A stretch of DNA of 64,000 bases, from positions 248,001 to 312,000 of the forward strand of contig OZ220718.1 in the NCBI GenBank assembly GCA_965116765.1. The letters run 5' to 3'. This document shows positions 18,567-26,911 of the stretch, piece by piece (position 1 is the first letter of the stretch; the number at the start of each line of letters is the position of its first letter). The stretch comes from JAJEEA01 sp965116765. GTDB lineage: Bacteria > Acidobacteriota > Vicinamibacteria > Vicinamibacterales > UBA8438. Made by a program: the position numbers and the translations under genes. The notes under the pieces were generated by a model. It did not search any database and had not been told where the DNA came from. It saw only the letters and a list, made by a program, of their open reading frames with translations.

Positions 18567-19936
18567 TCGTCACGAAGAAGACCATCGCGCGCCGCACCGT
18601 GCTGCGGGGCATGGGCACGGCGCTGGCGCTGCCGCTGCTGAACGGCATGGTGCCGCCGCTGACCGCGCTCGCGAGGACCGCGGCGAGCCCCGCGAAGCGG
18701 CTGGGCGTGGTCTACGTGCCGAACGGCATCATCACCCGGAACGGCAACTGGACGCCGCCGACCGACGCCCCCGGGTTCGACCTGCCGCGGCTGCTGAAGC
18801 CGCTCGCGCCGGTGCGCGAGCACCTCACGGTGCTGACCAACCTCGACAACCGCGCCGCCTTCGCGCGGCCCGGCGAGGCCCTCGGGTCGCACTCGCGCCC
18901 CGCCGCCGCGTTCCTCACCGGCCTGCACGCCGAGCAGACGCAGGGCTCCGAGCTCGACCTCGGGACGTCGATGGACCAGTTCGCGGCGCAGACCCTGGGC
19001 CGCGAGACGCGCCTGCCGTCGCTCGAGCTCTCGCTCGAGGGCGCCGACACCTTCAACGGCGTCAGCACCTGCGACACCGGCTACAGCTGCGCCTACCTCA
19101 ACATCTCGTGGCACGACCGCACCACGCCGATGCCGCGCGAGACCAACCCGCGCGTCGTGTTCGAGCGCCTGTTCGGCGACGCCGGCAGCACCAGCGCCGA
19201 CGTGCGGCTCGCGCGCGCGCAGCAGCAGCGCAGCATTCTCGACGCGGTCATGGACAAGATTGCGGGGCTGCAGGGCCGGCTCGACGGCGAGGATCGCCGC
19301 AAGCTCGGCAACTACCTCGACGCGGTGCGCGAGATCGAGCGGCGCATCGAGATCGCCGAGCGGCAGGCCGACCGCGAGCTGCCGCTGCTCGACCAGCCGG
19401 CCGGCATCCCCGTCTCGTTCGAGGACCACGCGCGGCTGATGTACGACCTCCTCTTGCTCGCCTGGCAGACCGACGTCACCCGCGTCTTCACCTACATGAT
19501 CGGCCGCGAGCAGAGCGGCACCACCTATCCGCAGATCGGGGTCCCCGACCCGCACCACCCGCTGACGCACCACCGCGGCGATCTCGAGAAGATCGAGAAG
19601 GTGACCAAGATCAACCAGTACCACATGCAGCTCTACAGCGAGTTCCTCGCCACCCTGGCGTCGACGCCGGACGGCGACGGATCGCTGCTCGACCACGCGA
19701 TGCTGCTCTACGGCGCCGCCCTGCGGGACGGGGACGCCCACGTGTACGACAACGTCCCCCTCCTCCTCGCCGGGCACGACGGCGGCACCATCAAGGGCGG
19801 CCGCCACCTCGTGTATCCGAAGGGCGAGAACCCGATGACCAACCTGCAGCTCACCATGCTGCACAAGCTCGGGGTGCCCGTGGAGCACTTCGGCGACAGC
19901 ACCGGGACGCTGAAGGAGCTGACCGGCCTGTCGTAG
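18563..19936 (+). CDS. DUF1552-family Tat-exported protein (module B)
   Basis: A 457-residue protein whose ATG overlaps the preceding stop (ATGA). It begins with a twin-arginine signal (ARRTVLRGMGTALALPLLNG) and matches DUF1552 along its length: VYVPNGIITRNGNWTPP, FLTGLHAEQTQGSELD, DVTRVFTYMIGREQSGTT, HFGDSTGTLKEL. Overlap with the DUF1592 gene suggests the two act together in the periplasm, but the reaction is unknown. A strong hairpin lies 18 bp past the stop. Confidence 0.9.
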   Translation: MIVTKKTIARRTVLRGMGTALALPLLNGMVPPLTALARTAASPAKRLGVVYVPNGIITRNGNWTPPTDAPGFDLPRLLKPLAPVREHLTVLTNLDNRAAFARPGEALGSHSRPAAAFLTGLHAEQTQGSELDLGTSMDQFAAQTLGRETRLPSLELSLEGADTFNGVSTCDTGYSCAYLNISWHDRTTPMPRETNPRVVFERLFGDAGSTSADVRLARAQQQRSILDAVMDKIAGLQGRLDGEDRRKLGNYLDAVREIERRIEIAERQADRELPLLDQPAGIPVSFEDHARLMYDLLLLAWQTDVTRVFTYMIGREQSGTTYPQIGVPDPHHPLTHHRGDLEKIEKVTKINQYHMQLYSEFLATLASTPDGDGSLLDHAMLLYGAALRDGDAHVYDNVPLLLAGHDGGTIKGGRHLVYPKGENPMTNLQLTMLHKLGVPVEHFGDSTGTLKELTGLS

Positions 19937-19953
19937 CGCCCTCCTCGCCGGGT

Positions 19954-19980
19954 GGCCGGGGTGATTCCTTCACCCCGGCC
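19954..19980. terminator. Hairpin between convergent genes
   Basis: A perfect 11-bp stem GGCCGGGGTGA/TCACCCCGGCC with a 5-nt loop, placed between the end of the plus-strand DUF1552 gene and the convergent minus-strand ATPase operon. No clear U tract follows on either side, so termination may not be purely intrinsic. Confidence 0.5.
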
Positions 19981-20036
19981 GTCTCGGCCGCTGATCTTTG
20001 TAGCGGTTCGCCCCTCGTGCTCGCAGCCCACGTTGT

Positions 20037-20060
20037 GCTTCATGAAGTTCGCTTCATGAA
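20037..20060. repeat. 14-bp-spaced direct repeat of a small palindrome
   Basis: GCTTCATGAA occurs at 20037-20046 and 20051-20060; each contains the palindrome TTCATGAA. The right copy overlaps the TGA stop of the large ATPase gene (20054-20056). Confidence 0.6.
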
Positions 20061-23000
20061 TGGTTGCGCTTGTGGGCCCCTCGACCAGCCCCCAACCGTT
20101 TCGCCTCTTCAATGTTCTTGCAGATATCGGCAGCGACCTCGAGCACCTCAGCCGGTGCACGAACCGGCTCGCCGGCCAGGCGGCGCAGGGCGACGACGAG
20201 CGGTGCCAACGCGTCAGCGGTCTTGCTGTCCGCCGACAGGATCTCGACGAGATCGCGCTCCGACGCGCCGGCTGCGATCAGGATGCGCACACGCGCCAGC
20301 ATTTCACGCAGCATCGCTTCGTTGCCGACGACGAACATGGCGCACACCGATTGAAACGCGCTCAGGGCCGCCGGGCGTTCGTTCAGTACGAGCAGCGCGT
20401 GCGTTCTCATCCACTTTGCCTGCCACCGCAGGAATGCGAGCGCGCTGGACTCGTTGTCAGTGACCGCAGCCAAACGACGATCGAGCTCGTCGCTGGTACG
20501 CAGGCCTTCTTCCGCGCGGCCGATCTCGATCTGTTGCGCCCCCTTGTTGAGCAGCGCCTTGGCAACCTGCGCCTGAAGTTCCGGGGCGTTGCTGGTGCCG
20601 AAACGTGCGGCGAGATCGTCGTAAGCGGCCAGTTCCGCCTCGGACTCGCCACGCTGGCCGTGGGTGATGCCCTTGTTGAACAGCGCCCTGGCAACCCGCA
20701 CCTGAAGCTCTGGGGCGCTGCTGGCGCCGAAACGCAAGACCAGATCGTGGTAGACGGCCAGTTCCGCCTCGGGCTCGCCACGCTGGCCGTGGGTGATGCC
20801 CTTGTTGATCAGCGCCTGTGCAACCTGCACCTGGAGCTCCAGGGTGTCGCTGGCTCCGAAACGCGCGACGAGATCGTCGTAGGCTGCCAGCTCTGCCTCG
20901 GACTCGCCGCGCTGGTCCTGGGCGATGCCCTTGTTGATCAGCGCCTGAGCGACCGGCAGCTGGAGCTCAGGGGCGTTGCTGGCTCCGAAACGCGCGACAA
21001 GATCGTCGCAGGCTGCCAGCGCTGCCTCGGATTCGCCGCGCTGGCCGTGGGTGATGCCCTTGTTGATCAGCGCCTGGGCGACCAGCACCTGGAGCTCCAG
21101 GGTGTCGCTGGCTCCGAAACGTGTGACGAGTTCATCGTAGGCTGCCAGCTCCGCCTCGGACTCGCGGTCTTGGGTGATGCCCTTGTTGAATAGCGCCTTG
21201 GCAACCGGCACCTGGAGCTCCAGGGTGTCGCTGGCTCCGAAGCGCGCGACGAGATCGTCGTAGGCTGCCAGCGCTGCCTCGGTCTCACCGCGCTGGTCGT
21301 GCGTAATGCCTTTGTTGAACAGTGCGTGGGCAACCGCCACTTGGAGCACTGTGGCGCTGCTGGCTCCGAAACGCGCGACGAGATCGTCGTAGGCTGCCAG
21401 CGCCGCCTCGGCCTCACCGCGCTGGCCGTGGGTGATGCCCTTGAGGAGGCAGGCCTTGGCAACCTGCACCTGGAGCTCCGGGGTGTCGCTGCCGGCGAAG
21501 CGAGCGAGCAGTTCGTCTGCGGCGGCCGACGCCGCCTCGGCCTCACCGCGCTGGCCGTGCATGATGCCCTTGATGAGCAGGGCGTTGGCAACCTGCACCT
21601 GGAGCTCTGGGGTGTCGCTGTCGGCGAAACGAGCGAGCAGTTCGTCTGCGGCGGCCGACGCCGCCTCGGACTCGCCGCGCTGGCCGTGCACGATGCCCTT
21701 GATGAGCAGGGCGTTGGCAACCTGCATCTGGAGCTCCGGGGTGTCGCTGTCGGCGAAACGAGCGAGCAGATCGTCGACGGCGGCCGACGCCGCCTCGGAC
21801 TGGTTGCGCTCGCCGTGCGTAACACCCTTGTTGAACAGCGCTTGGGAAACCACCACTTGGAGCACTGGGGCGTCGCTGGTGCGGTAGCGCGCGACCAGAT
21901 CGTCGTAGGCTGCGAGCGCTGCCTCGGGCTCGCCGCGTTGGCCGTGCGCAATGCCCTTGTTGAGCAGCGCCTGGGCGACCGGCACCTGAAGTTCCAAAGC
22001 GTTGCTGGCGCCAAAACGCGCGATCAGATCGTCGTAGGTTGCGAGCGCCGCCTCGGACTCGCCGCGCTGGCCGTGGGTGATGCCCTTGATGAGCAGCGCC
22101 TGGGAAACTGGTACCTGGAGCTCCAGGGTGTCGATTGCGCCAAAACGCGCGACCAGGTCGTCGAAGGCGGCCAGCTCCGCCTCATGCTCCCCGCGCGCAT
22201 GGTGCCTGACGCCCTTGGTGAACAGCGCCTTGGCGACCTCCAACCGGAGGCCCGGCGTGTCGCTGGCGGCCAATGCCCGTTCGAGTCCCTCCCGAATGGC
22301 CGGTGAATCCGCCGCCTCCACACGCCACGTGCCAACCATGTCGGCCAATTCGTCGCGGCGGTAGAACACCGTCATGAACTGGATGAGGTTGCGCACCAGC
22401 CCGGCCTCGTCGCGTTCGCGTCGCAGCTTGTAGTAGATGCTGTAGAGACGTTCCGCGGCGGCGTACCTCCGCTTCCTGCCCGTTCCTTCCGCGACGACTG
22501 CGCCCCGGTCGACCAGCCGCGCGATCAGCGCCGATGCGGTGCGAATGTCCATGCGGGCTCGCGCCGCGATCTCGTGGGCGCTCGACGATTGCCAGAGGTC
22601 GATCACCGCGAGATAGACGCGGCGCTCGGTCTTGGCAAGGACCTCCAGATGGCTGCGGAAGTACTCGGTGTGGTCGTCGACCAGCGTCACCAGATCTTCC
22701 AGGAGCTGGCGCAGCGACCGATGCCGTGCAAACGTCGCAACGATGACCAGCAGGCGGGGGCTGCCGCCGGTCAGGATTCTCAGGGGCTTGATCTCGCGAC
22801 TCGTCTGCTCGTCGCCGCTGACCATGTTCCAGAGGCGCCGGCAGGCATCCGTGCTCAGCGGTTCGAGATCGACGATCCGGAACAGCTCGAAGAACGGCCG
22901 CTGCGCATCGTCCAGCCCCTTGAACCGACTGGTCGCGGTGGCCAGCAGCATGACTCGAGGCTCCGACTGCAGCGTCTCGCGAAGGCGCCAGCCGAAATCG

Positions 23001-23545
23001 TCGCCGACGTCGCTGCAGAGGGACTGCAGGTTCTCGACCATGAGGACGACCGTTCGGTCCAGCCGATCCGCCGCCTCGAGAAAGGCGGCCCGCGCACACT
23101 CCTCTATGTTGGTGTCGCGCCACCGAGCGGTCAGATCGGCGTGCGTCGCGAGGAGGTCTCGGGAGAACTCCGGATTGCCGGTCGCGTTCGCGTGGGCGAG
23201 GTGGAACAGCGCTTCGAGCCAGAAGTCGGCGAGGGTGGCGATCTCCTGGCTCTCTTCCATGAACCGCACGGGAAACAGACGCTCCGAGAGCGCGTTGTCG
23301 GTCCGCAGCTCCGCGCCGACCCGGGCCAGCAGCATGGTCTTTCCTCGACCGCGCGGTCCGACGACCAGCACGTGCTGGCACGACGGCGAATCGATATTGC
23401 CGCGTATGACATGCAGCACGAGGTGGAGCTCCTCCTGCCTGACCACGAACTGTCTGACGACCTCGTCGTCCGACTGGAACGTGCCCGGATTGAACTTGCG
23501 GATCGGCCGATCGACTGCGTCGTTCATCGAAGCCCCCTCGGTCAT
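20054..23545 (-). CDS. AAA ATPase with winged-helix and 14 TPR-like repeats
   Basis: A 1163-residue protein. An Orc/Cdc6-like AAA module comes first: Walker A GPRGRGKT (near residue 65), Walker B-like VVLMVEN (E for the usual D), sensor-like LLATATSRF. A winged-helix segment follows (HEIAARARMDIRTASALIAR), then 14 consecutive 43-residue TPR-like units (consensus ALxNKGITHGQRGESEAELA, then AYDDLVARFGAS), one unit being 2 residues short, and a helical C-terminal region. ATG at 23545 overlaps the stop of the upstream ATPase gene (ATGA), so the two are translationally coupled. The layout recalls STAND-type sensors, where repeats detect a ligand and the NTPase switches, and such pairs can serve in phage defence; that role is inference. 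A smaller start at 23527 is possible. Confidence 0.8.
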   Translation of the reverse strand: MTEGASMNDAVDRPIRKFNPGTFQSDDEVVRQFVVRQEELHLVLHVIRGNIDSPSCQHVLVVGPRGRGKTMLLARVGAELRTDNALSERLFPVRFMEESQEIATLADFWLEALFHLAHANATGNPEFSRDLLATHADLTARWRDTNIEECARAAFLEAADRLDRTVVLMVENLQSLCSDVGDDFGWRLRETLQSEPRVMLLATATSRFKGLDDAQRPFFELFRIVDLEPLSTDACRRLWNMVSGDEQTSREIKPLRILTGGSPRLLVIVATFARHRSLRQLLEDLVTLVDDHTEYFRSHLEVLAKTERRVYLAVIDLWQSSSAHEIAARARMDIRTASALIARLVDRGAVVAEGTGRKRRYAAAERLYSIYYKLRRERDEAGLVRNLIQFMTVFYRRDELADMVGTWRVEAADSPAIREGLERALAASDTPGLRLEVAKALFTKGVRHHARGEHEAELAAFDDLVARFGAIDTLELQVPVSQALLIKGITHGQRGESEAALATYDDLIARFGASNALELQVPVAQALLNKGIAHGQRGEPEAALAAYDDLVARYRTSDAPVLQVVVSQALFNKGVTHGERNQSEAASAAVDDLLARFADSDTPELQMQVANALLIKGIVHGQRGESEAASAAADELLARFADSDTPELQVQVANALLIKGIMHGQRGEAEAASAAADELLARFAGSDTPELQVQVAKACLLKGITHGQRGEAEAALAAYDDLVARFGASSATVLQVAVAHALFNKGITHDQRGETEAALAAYDDLVARFGASDTLELQVPVAKALFNKGITQDRESEAELAAYDELVTRFGASDTLELQVLVAQALINKGITHGQRGESEAALAACDDLVARFGASNAPELQLPVAQALINKGIAQDQRGESEAELAAYDDLVARFGASDTLELQVQVAQALINKGITHGQRGEPEAELAVYHDLVLRFGASSAPELQVRVARALFNKGITHGQRGESEAELAAYDDLAARFGTSNAPELQAQVAKALLNKGAQQIEIGRAEEGLRTSDELDRRLAAVTDNESSALAFLRWQAKWMRTHALLVLNERPAALSAFQSVCAMFVVGNEAMLREMLARVRILIAAGASERDLVEILSADSKTADALAPLVVALRRLAGEPVRAPAEVLEVAADICKNIEEAKRLGAGRGAHKRNHS
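20530..22290 (-). repeat. Coding tandem array, about 14 units of 129 bp
   Basis: Within the large ATPase gene the TPR-like units are also repeated at DNA level: GGCCGTGGGTGATGCCCTTG and GCCAGCGCTGCCTCGG recur with a 129-bp period (one unit 123 bp). High identity between units points to recent expansion or homogenisation. Confidence 0.8.
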
Positions 23546-24762
23546 GGCCGCTCCCGACGATCCTCGAGGGGGATGTAGTGGTCGCGGAAACGTGCCGACC
23601 ACCAGTCCTTCAGCAGCCGCGACGGGAATCGGAACCCGTCGTCGCCCGCTTCGAGATAGCCGTCGTGCACCAGGACCTCGAGGACGTCGGCGATACGACC
23701 TGGCGCATCGTCGACGACCGGCGCGTACAGCTGTTCGAGGTGGCCCCGTGCAGATCGTGTGAACCGCTCTTGGGTGGCGGCTTCAGCGAGGATCTCCATC
23801 GCGATTGCGTAGCGTTCGTCTTCCAGCCCCTCCTTGAGGCGTGTCTCGTAGTGCACGAGGTCGTTCTGCCCTGACGGTCCGAGAAGGGCGGTGCGATAGA
23901 CCGTGTCGACGTCCTCCACCGTCACGCGGTCTCGCCGGTGCATGATGGTGAATTCCCGCAACCGTGCGAAGAAGGACTGCACATGGTGGGGAATGCCTGT
24001 GCCGAGCGCGTCGTACACGGCCTCTGCCACGCCAGGCTCAACTGGCAATTCGTGACTCTCGGCCAGTCGCTGGAAACACGTGACGCTGGCGTGACGGTCC
24101 CAGGGTCCCAGGCGAAAGGGATCGAGATGGTTGATGCGGTCGGGGATGCCGAGCCGTTGCACCAGGGGCTTGAGCCCGATGCTGCCGGACACGATGAGGA
24201 CCAGGGAGCCGGCGTCGAGCCCCTGAACGACCTCGCGGAGCCAGCTCAGGAACGCGTCGACCCGTTGGGCGCCGTCGTCTTGACCGAGCATGCGCTTGAG
24301 GAATATCGGCAGCTCGTCGATGACGAGGAGGACCGGCTGCTCATGCGCGGCGCAGTCGCGGATGAGCTGCTCGCCGTACCGACGCCAGTTGCCGGCGTTC
24401 AGCGCGGCTCGAAACTTGATGCGAAAGTCGCGTGGGCTGAACTCCTCGACGTTGTCCTTGAACCAGCGCATCGTGGTCGCGAAGCGCGACGAGACCGATC
24501 GGACCGGATGCACCGCTTCGGCGAGGTTGGCGACCACGTCCTCCGCGCCGGCCGCGCCCTCGACATCGGTGAAGAGGAAGACCCACCCCTGGGCCTCGAG
24601 CCGCCGCCCAAGCTCACGAGCGATGCTGGTCTTCCCCATCCGGCGCTGTCCCGTCAGCAGGGTGTGGTTGCCGGCGCGAACCCGTTCATCCAGAATCCGC
24701 AACTCGGATTCGCGATCGATGAAGTCGCTGCCGCTTACCCAGCGGCCAGTGGCTAGCTTCAT
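23542..24762 (-). CDS. AAA-superfamily ATPase (COG1672-like), first gene of ATPase operon
   Basis: A 406-residue cytoplasmic ATPase. FIDRESELRILDERVRAG precedes Walker A GQRRMGKT; Walker B is VLLVIDELP; a sensor-like LVLIVSGS follows. The C-terminus (EILAEAATQERFTRSARGHL, then a GYLEAGDDGFRFPSRLLKDW segment) looks like a winged helix, as in archaeal-type COG1672 ATPases. Clear GGAGGG precedes the ATG at 24762. It is followed by the TPR ATPase with a 4-nt overlap, and is transcribed from an AT-rich promoter bearing an inverted repeat. Proteins of this type are often found next to mobile or defence genes; here its partner ATPase is the main clue to function. Confidence 0.8.
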   Translation of the reverse strand: MKLATGRWVSGSDFIDRESELRILDERVRAGNHTLLTGQRRMGKTSIARELGRRLEAQGWVFLFTDVEGAAGAEDVVANLAEAVHPVRSVSSRFATTMRWFKDNVEEFSPRDFRIKFRAALNAGNWRRYGEQLIRDCAAHEQPVLLVIDELPIFLKRMLGQDDGAQRVDAFLSWLREVVQGLDAGSLVLIVSGSIGLKPLVQRLGIPDRINHLDPFRLGPWDRHASVTCFQRLAESHELPVEPGVAEAVYDALGTGIPHHVQSFFARLREFTIMHRRDRVTVEDVDTVYRTALLGPSGQNDLVHYETRLKEGLEDERYAIAMEILAEAATQERFTRSARGHLEQLYAPVVDDAPGRIADVLEVLVHDGYLEAGDDGFRFPSRLLKDWWSARFRDHYIPLEDRRERP

Positions 24763-24776
24763 GATCCCTCCAGGTT

Positions 24777-24827
24777 GTTGACAACGTAATTGTTATTACA
24801 GTATTCGATATCAATTTTGTTGTCAAC
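24777..24827 (-). promoter_or_regulatory. Promoter with inverted-repeat operator for the ATPase operon
   Basis: On the minus strand TTGACA (24826-24821) and TACTGT (24803-24798) are separated by 17 bp. The arms GTTGACAAC (24777-24785) and GTTGTCAAC (24819-24827) are exact reverse complements, one overlapping the -35 and one lying between -10 and the GGAGGG. The ~45 bp are strikingly AT-rich against the surrounding sequence. Confidence 0.65.
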
Positions 24828-24879
24828 ACGATTGGTGTTCGCGGTTGTCCGGGCTGCTCGACTGGTCGATCGGGTTCTG

Positions 24880-25146
24880 TCTGTCAACCTCGGAGCTTCG
24901 ATCGCGCAGGACGAGTGGCCAGAGATTCGCGCGCACCTCGATGCGCTGCCGATAGAGGTCGACCCCGTCTCCGCGTCCCGCACGTGGGGTGCGGCGCTGG
25001 AGTTGGCGAACGCACACGGCATCGCCGTCTACGACGCGATGTACCTGGAGCTCGCCGCGCGGATGCAGCTGCCGCTCGCCACGCTGGACCGGGCTCTCCT
25101 GAGGGCGGCACAATCGGCCGGCGTCGACCGGCAGGCCATCGACTGA
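24880..25146 (+). pseudogene. Truncated VapC-like PIN-domain toxin
   Basis: The C-terminal half of a PIN domain is intact (AHLDALPIEVDPVSASRTWG, ELANAHGIAVYDAMYLELAA, LPLATLDRALLRAAQ), with the conserved acidic residue of VYDAMYLELA. The N-terminal half, including the first metal-binding aspartate (expected as VVDASV), is absent: the frame upstream runs into the AT-rich promoter of the ATPase operon. The most likely reading is a vapC gene that lost its 5' part, perhaps when the ATPase operon arrived. No VapB antitoxin is seen beside it. Confidence 0.6.
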
Positions 25147-25218
25147 GCGGGACTGTGCGGGCCGGCGGGCGCCGGCGCAAGGCGTGCCAGCCCGCCCAGG
25201 ATTGCCGATGGAGCAGGC

Positions 25219-25440
25219 TCAGCCGATCAACCGTTCGAGACAGGCGCTGGGCTGACGGGTCGATTGACGGTGCCGTTCGATCAGGCGAATCGCGGTCCGC
25301 CGGTCGACGCCGTGGGCGGCGCAGATGGACTCGATGACCTCGTCGCCCAGACGGAACGCCAGCTCGACTCGTTCGGCCTGCGACATTCGCCGGACCTCTG
25401 CGGCGTTGCGAGCCTGGAGGACGGTAGCGACCGACTTCAT
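25219..25440 (-). CDS. Small hypothetical protein (73 aa)
   Basis: A 73-residue, charged, mostly helical protein beginning MKSVATVLQARNAAEVRRMS and containing AERVELAFRLGDEVIESICA and VDRRTAIRLIERHRQ. It was not recognised; size and composition would fit an antitoxin-like or DNA-binding protein, which is conjecture. The start at 25440 is favoured by a promoter (TTGCCC 25474-25469, 16-bp spacer, TATATT 25452-25447) whose -10 lies only 6 nt from the ATG, implying a leaderless message. It is convergent with the truncated PIN gene. Confidence 0.5.
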   Translation of the reverse strand: MKSVATVLQARNAAEVRRMSQAERVELAFRLGDEVIESICAAHGVDRRTAIRLIERHRQSTRQPSACLERLIG

Positions 25441-25446
25441 TGTGTG

Positions 25447-25474
25447 AATATACCGCCTGTGGGGCCGAGGGCAA
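25447..25474 (-). promoter_or_regulatory. Promoter of the 73-aa gene, apparently leaderless
   Basis: TTGCCC and TATATT with 16-bp spacing on the minus strand; the -10 ends 6 nt before the ATG at 25440, leaving no room for a ribosome site. Confidence 0.45.
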
Positions 25475-25579
25475 CCTCGCGCCATCAACGCTGCATTGTT
25501 CTCATGGCTGTGATCGGTGGATCGGCGGGGTGATTCCCCATCGCGGATTGCGAGCCGGGCCGAAACGAGGGCTTGAACC

Positions 25580-26152
25580 GTGGAGACTGTGATGAGCGTC
25601 GGTCTCGGAGTGGGCTTGGCCGCGGCCTGCGGCTTCCGGGTCTTCCTGCCCGTGCTGATCACGGGGCTGGCCGCCCGCGCCGGCTTCCTCGAGCTGACCG
25701 AGGGCCTGGAGTGGATGGCGGCGACCCCCGCCCTGTCGACGTTCGCGGTGGCGATGGCGTGCGAGGTCGCCGCCTACTACGTCCCGTGGCTCGACAACCT
25801 GCTGGACACGGTCGCGATGCCGGCGGCGGTGACGGCCGGCACCCTGGTGTCGGCGGCGAACGTCGAAACTTCGACACCGCTCCTGAGCTGGAGCGTGGCC
25901 GCCGTGACCGGCGGCGGGGCGGCGGCTGTCGTCCAGGCGGGAACGACCCTGCTGCGCGGCGCTTCGACCCTCGTCACCGGCGGCTTCGGCAACCCGGCGG
26001 TCTCGACGGCCGAGAACGGGGCGGCCATCGGACTGTCCCTTCTCGCGCTCACGGCGCCCGTGCTGGCCCTGGCCACGGTCGTGGTGCTGGTCGGGGTGGT
26101 CGTCGCCAGGATCCGGCGGCGTGCATTCAGGCCGCGCCCGGCGGGCTCCTGA
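25580..26152 (+). CDS. DUF4126 membrane protein
   Basis: A 190-residue integral membrane protein matching DUF4126: SVGLGVGLAAACGFRVFLPV at the N-terminus, DNLLDTVAMPAAVTAGTLVS in the middle, a Gly-rich repeat of the hydrophobic pattern, and a basic C-terminal tail (ARIRRRAFRPRP). About four to five membrane segments are visible. The GTG at 25580 gives METVMS and fits the usual family N-terminus, with GAGGG ~9 nt upstream; the ATG at 25592 is the alternative. Function unknown. It is transcribed alone. Confidence 0.8.
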   Translation: METVMSVGLGVGLAAACGFRVFLPVLITGLAARAGFLELTEGLEWMAATPALSTFAVAMACEVAAYYVPWLDNLLDTVAMPAAVTAGTLVSAANVETSTPLLSWSVAAVTGGGAAAVVQAGTTLLRGASTLVTGGFGNPAVSTAENGAAIGLSLLALTAPVLALATVVVLVGVVVARIRRRAFRPRPAGS

Positions 26153-26479
26153 GCGGGTTCGAGGGGTGCCGGCACGGAGAATCAGTGGCGGCTCGGGAGC
26201 TGTGGAATTTCCATGCAAATCCGCAATAGTGTTGCCGAAATGTACAGGCGGATCGACCAGTGCACGAGTACATGGACGCTCGGGTGGGGCGGCGGGCTCG
26301 TCGAGTGAACGGCCGGCGCACCGCGAATCGCTGCACCGGCGGCGTACCCTCGCGATCACCGGGAAGCCGTCCACCGCATCCCGGGACCCTGCCGCAGCTC
26401 TCGCGCATCGCCGCCTTGGCCCGCAGGCATTCCCGACCGCTCGGCACTCGACGCCAGGCAAGAACCGTTTCACTCGGCC
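26153..26479. other. Intergenic region, nothing recognised
   Basis: No frame with family resemblance and no obvious hairpin was seen before the BlaI promoter at 26480. Confidence 0.4.
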
Positions 26480-26508
26480 TTGACAAGCTTCGCCACGTTT
26501 AGTACTAA
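26480..26508 (+). promoter_or_regulatory. BlaI-type promoter with operator palindrome on the -10
   Basis: TTGACA (26480-26485), a 17-bp spacer and TACTAA (26503-26508). The perfect palindrome TTAGTACTAA (26499-26508) covers the -10, as expected for autorepression by a BlaI/MecI-family dimer, whose known sites are TACTA-type palindromes. The start codon at 26522 is 13 nt past the -10, so the leader is very short. Confidence 0.7.
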
Positions 26509-26521
26509 TCAGCCCGTAGAC

Positions 26522-26911
26522 ATGCCGCGCCAACGTCCTCCCCTGGCCGACCAGGAGCTCGAGATCATGCAGGTCGTCTGGGACCGCGGCGAGGTCACCG
26601 TGCGCGAGGTCTACGAGGCGTTCCGCGAGCGCCGCCCTGTCGCCTATACCACGGTGCTGACGACGATGCGGATTCTCGAGCAGAAGGGGCATCTGGAAGT
26701 CAGCCGCGCGGCCCGGGCCCACGTCTATCGCGCGCGGTCCACCCGCGAGGGGGTGCTGCGGGCGCTGGTCCGCCACTTCGTCGACCGGGTGTTCGGCGGC
26801 TCGGCCGAACCGCTCGTCCAGCACCTCATCCGTGACAAGCGACTCAGCGCGGACGACCTGCGCGATATCGCGAGCCGGCTCAACGGGCAGGAGAACGGCG
26901 ATGACGGCTGA
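26522..26911 (+). CDS. blaI: BlaI/MecI/CopY-family transcriptional repressor
   Basis: A 129-residue repressor: LADQELEIMQVVWDRGEVTV opens a winged helix, followed by the family signature AYTTVLTTMRILEQKGHLEV, and the C-terminal dimerisation helices (LRALVRHFVDRVFGGSAEPL). In the BlaR1/BlaI paradigm the repressor is inactivated when the partner M56 peptidase is triggered. The start at 26522 is set by the promoter; the next gene overlaps by 11 nt. A palindromic operator overlaps its own -10, so it should repress this operon. Confidence 0.9.
   Translation: MPRQRPPLADQELEIMQVVWDRGEVTVREVYEAFRERRPVAYTTVLTTMRILEQKGHLEVSRAARAHVYRARSTREGVLRALVRHFVDRVFGGSAEPLVQHLIRDKRLSADDLRDIASRLNGQENGDDG

Noticed and set aside
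20530..22290. Regular 129-bp repeats resembling an array
   Set aside because: Not a CRISPR: the repeats are contiguous coding units without unique spacers and read through as TPR-like protein.
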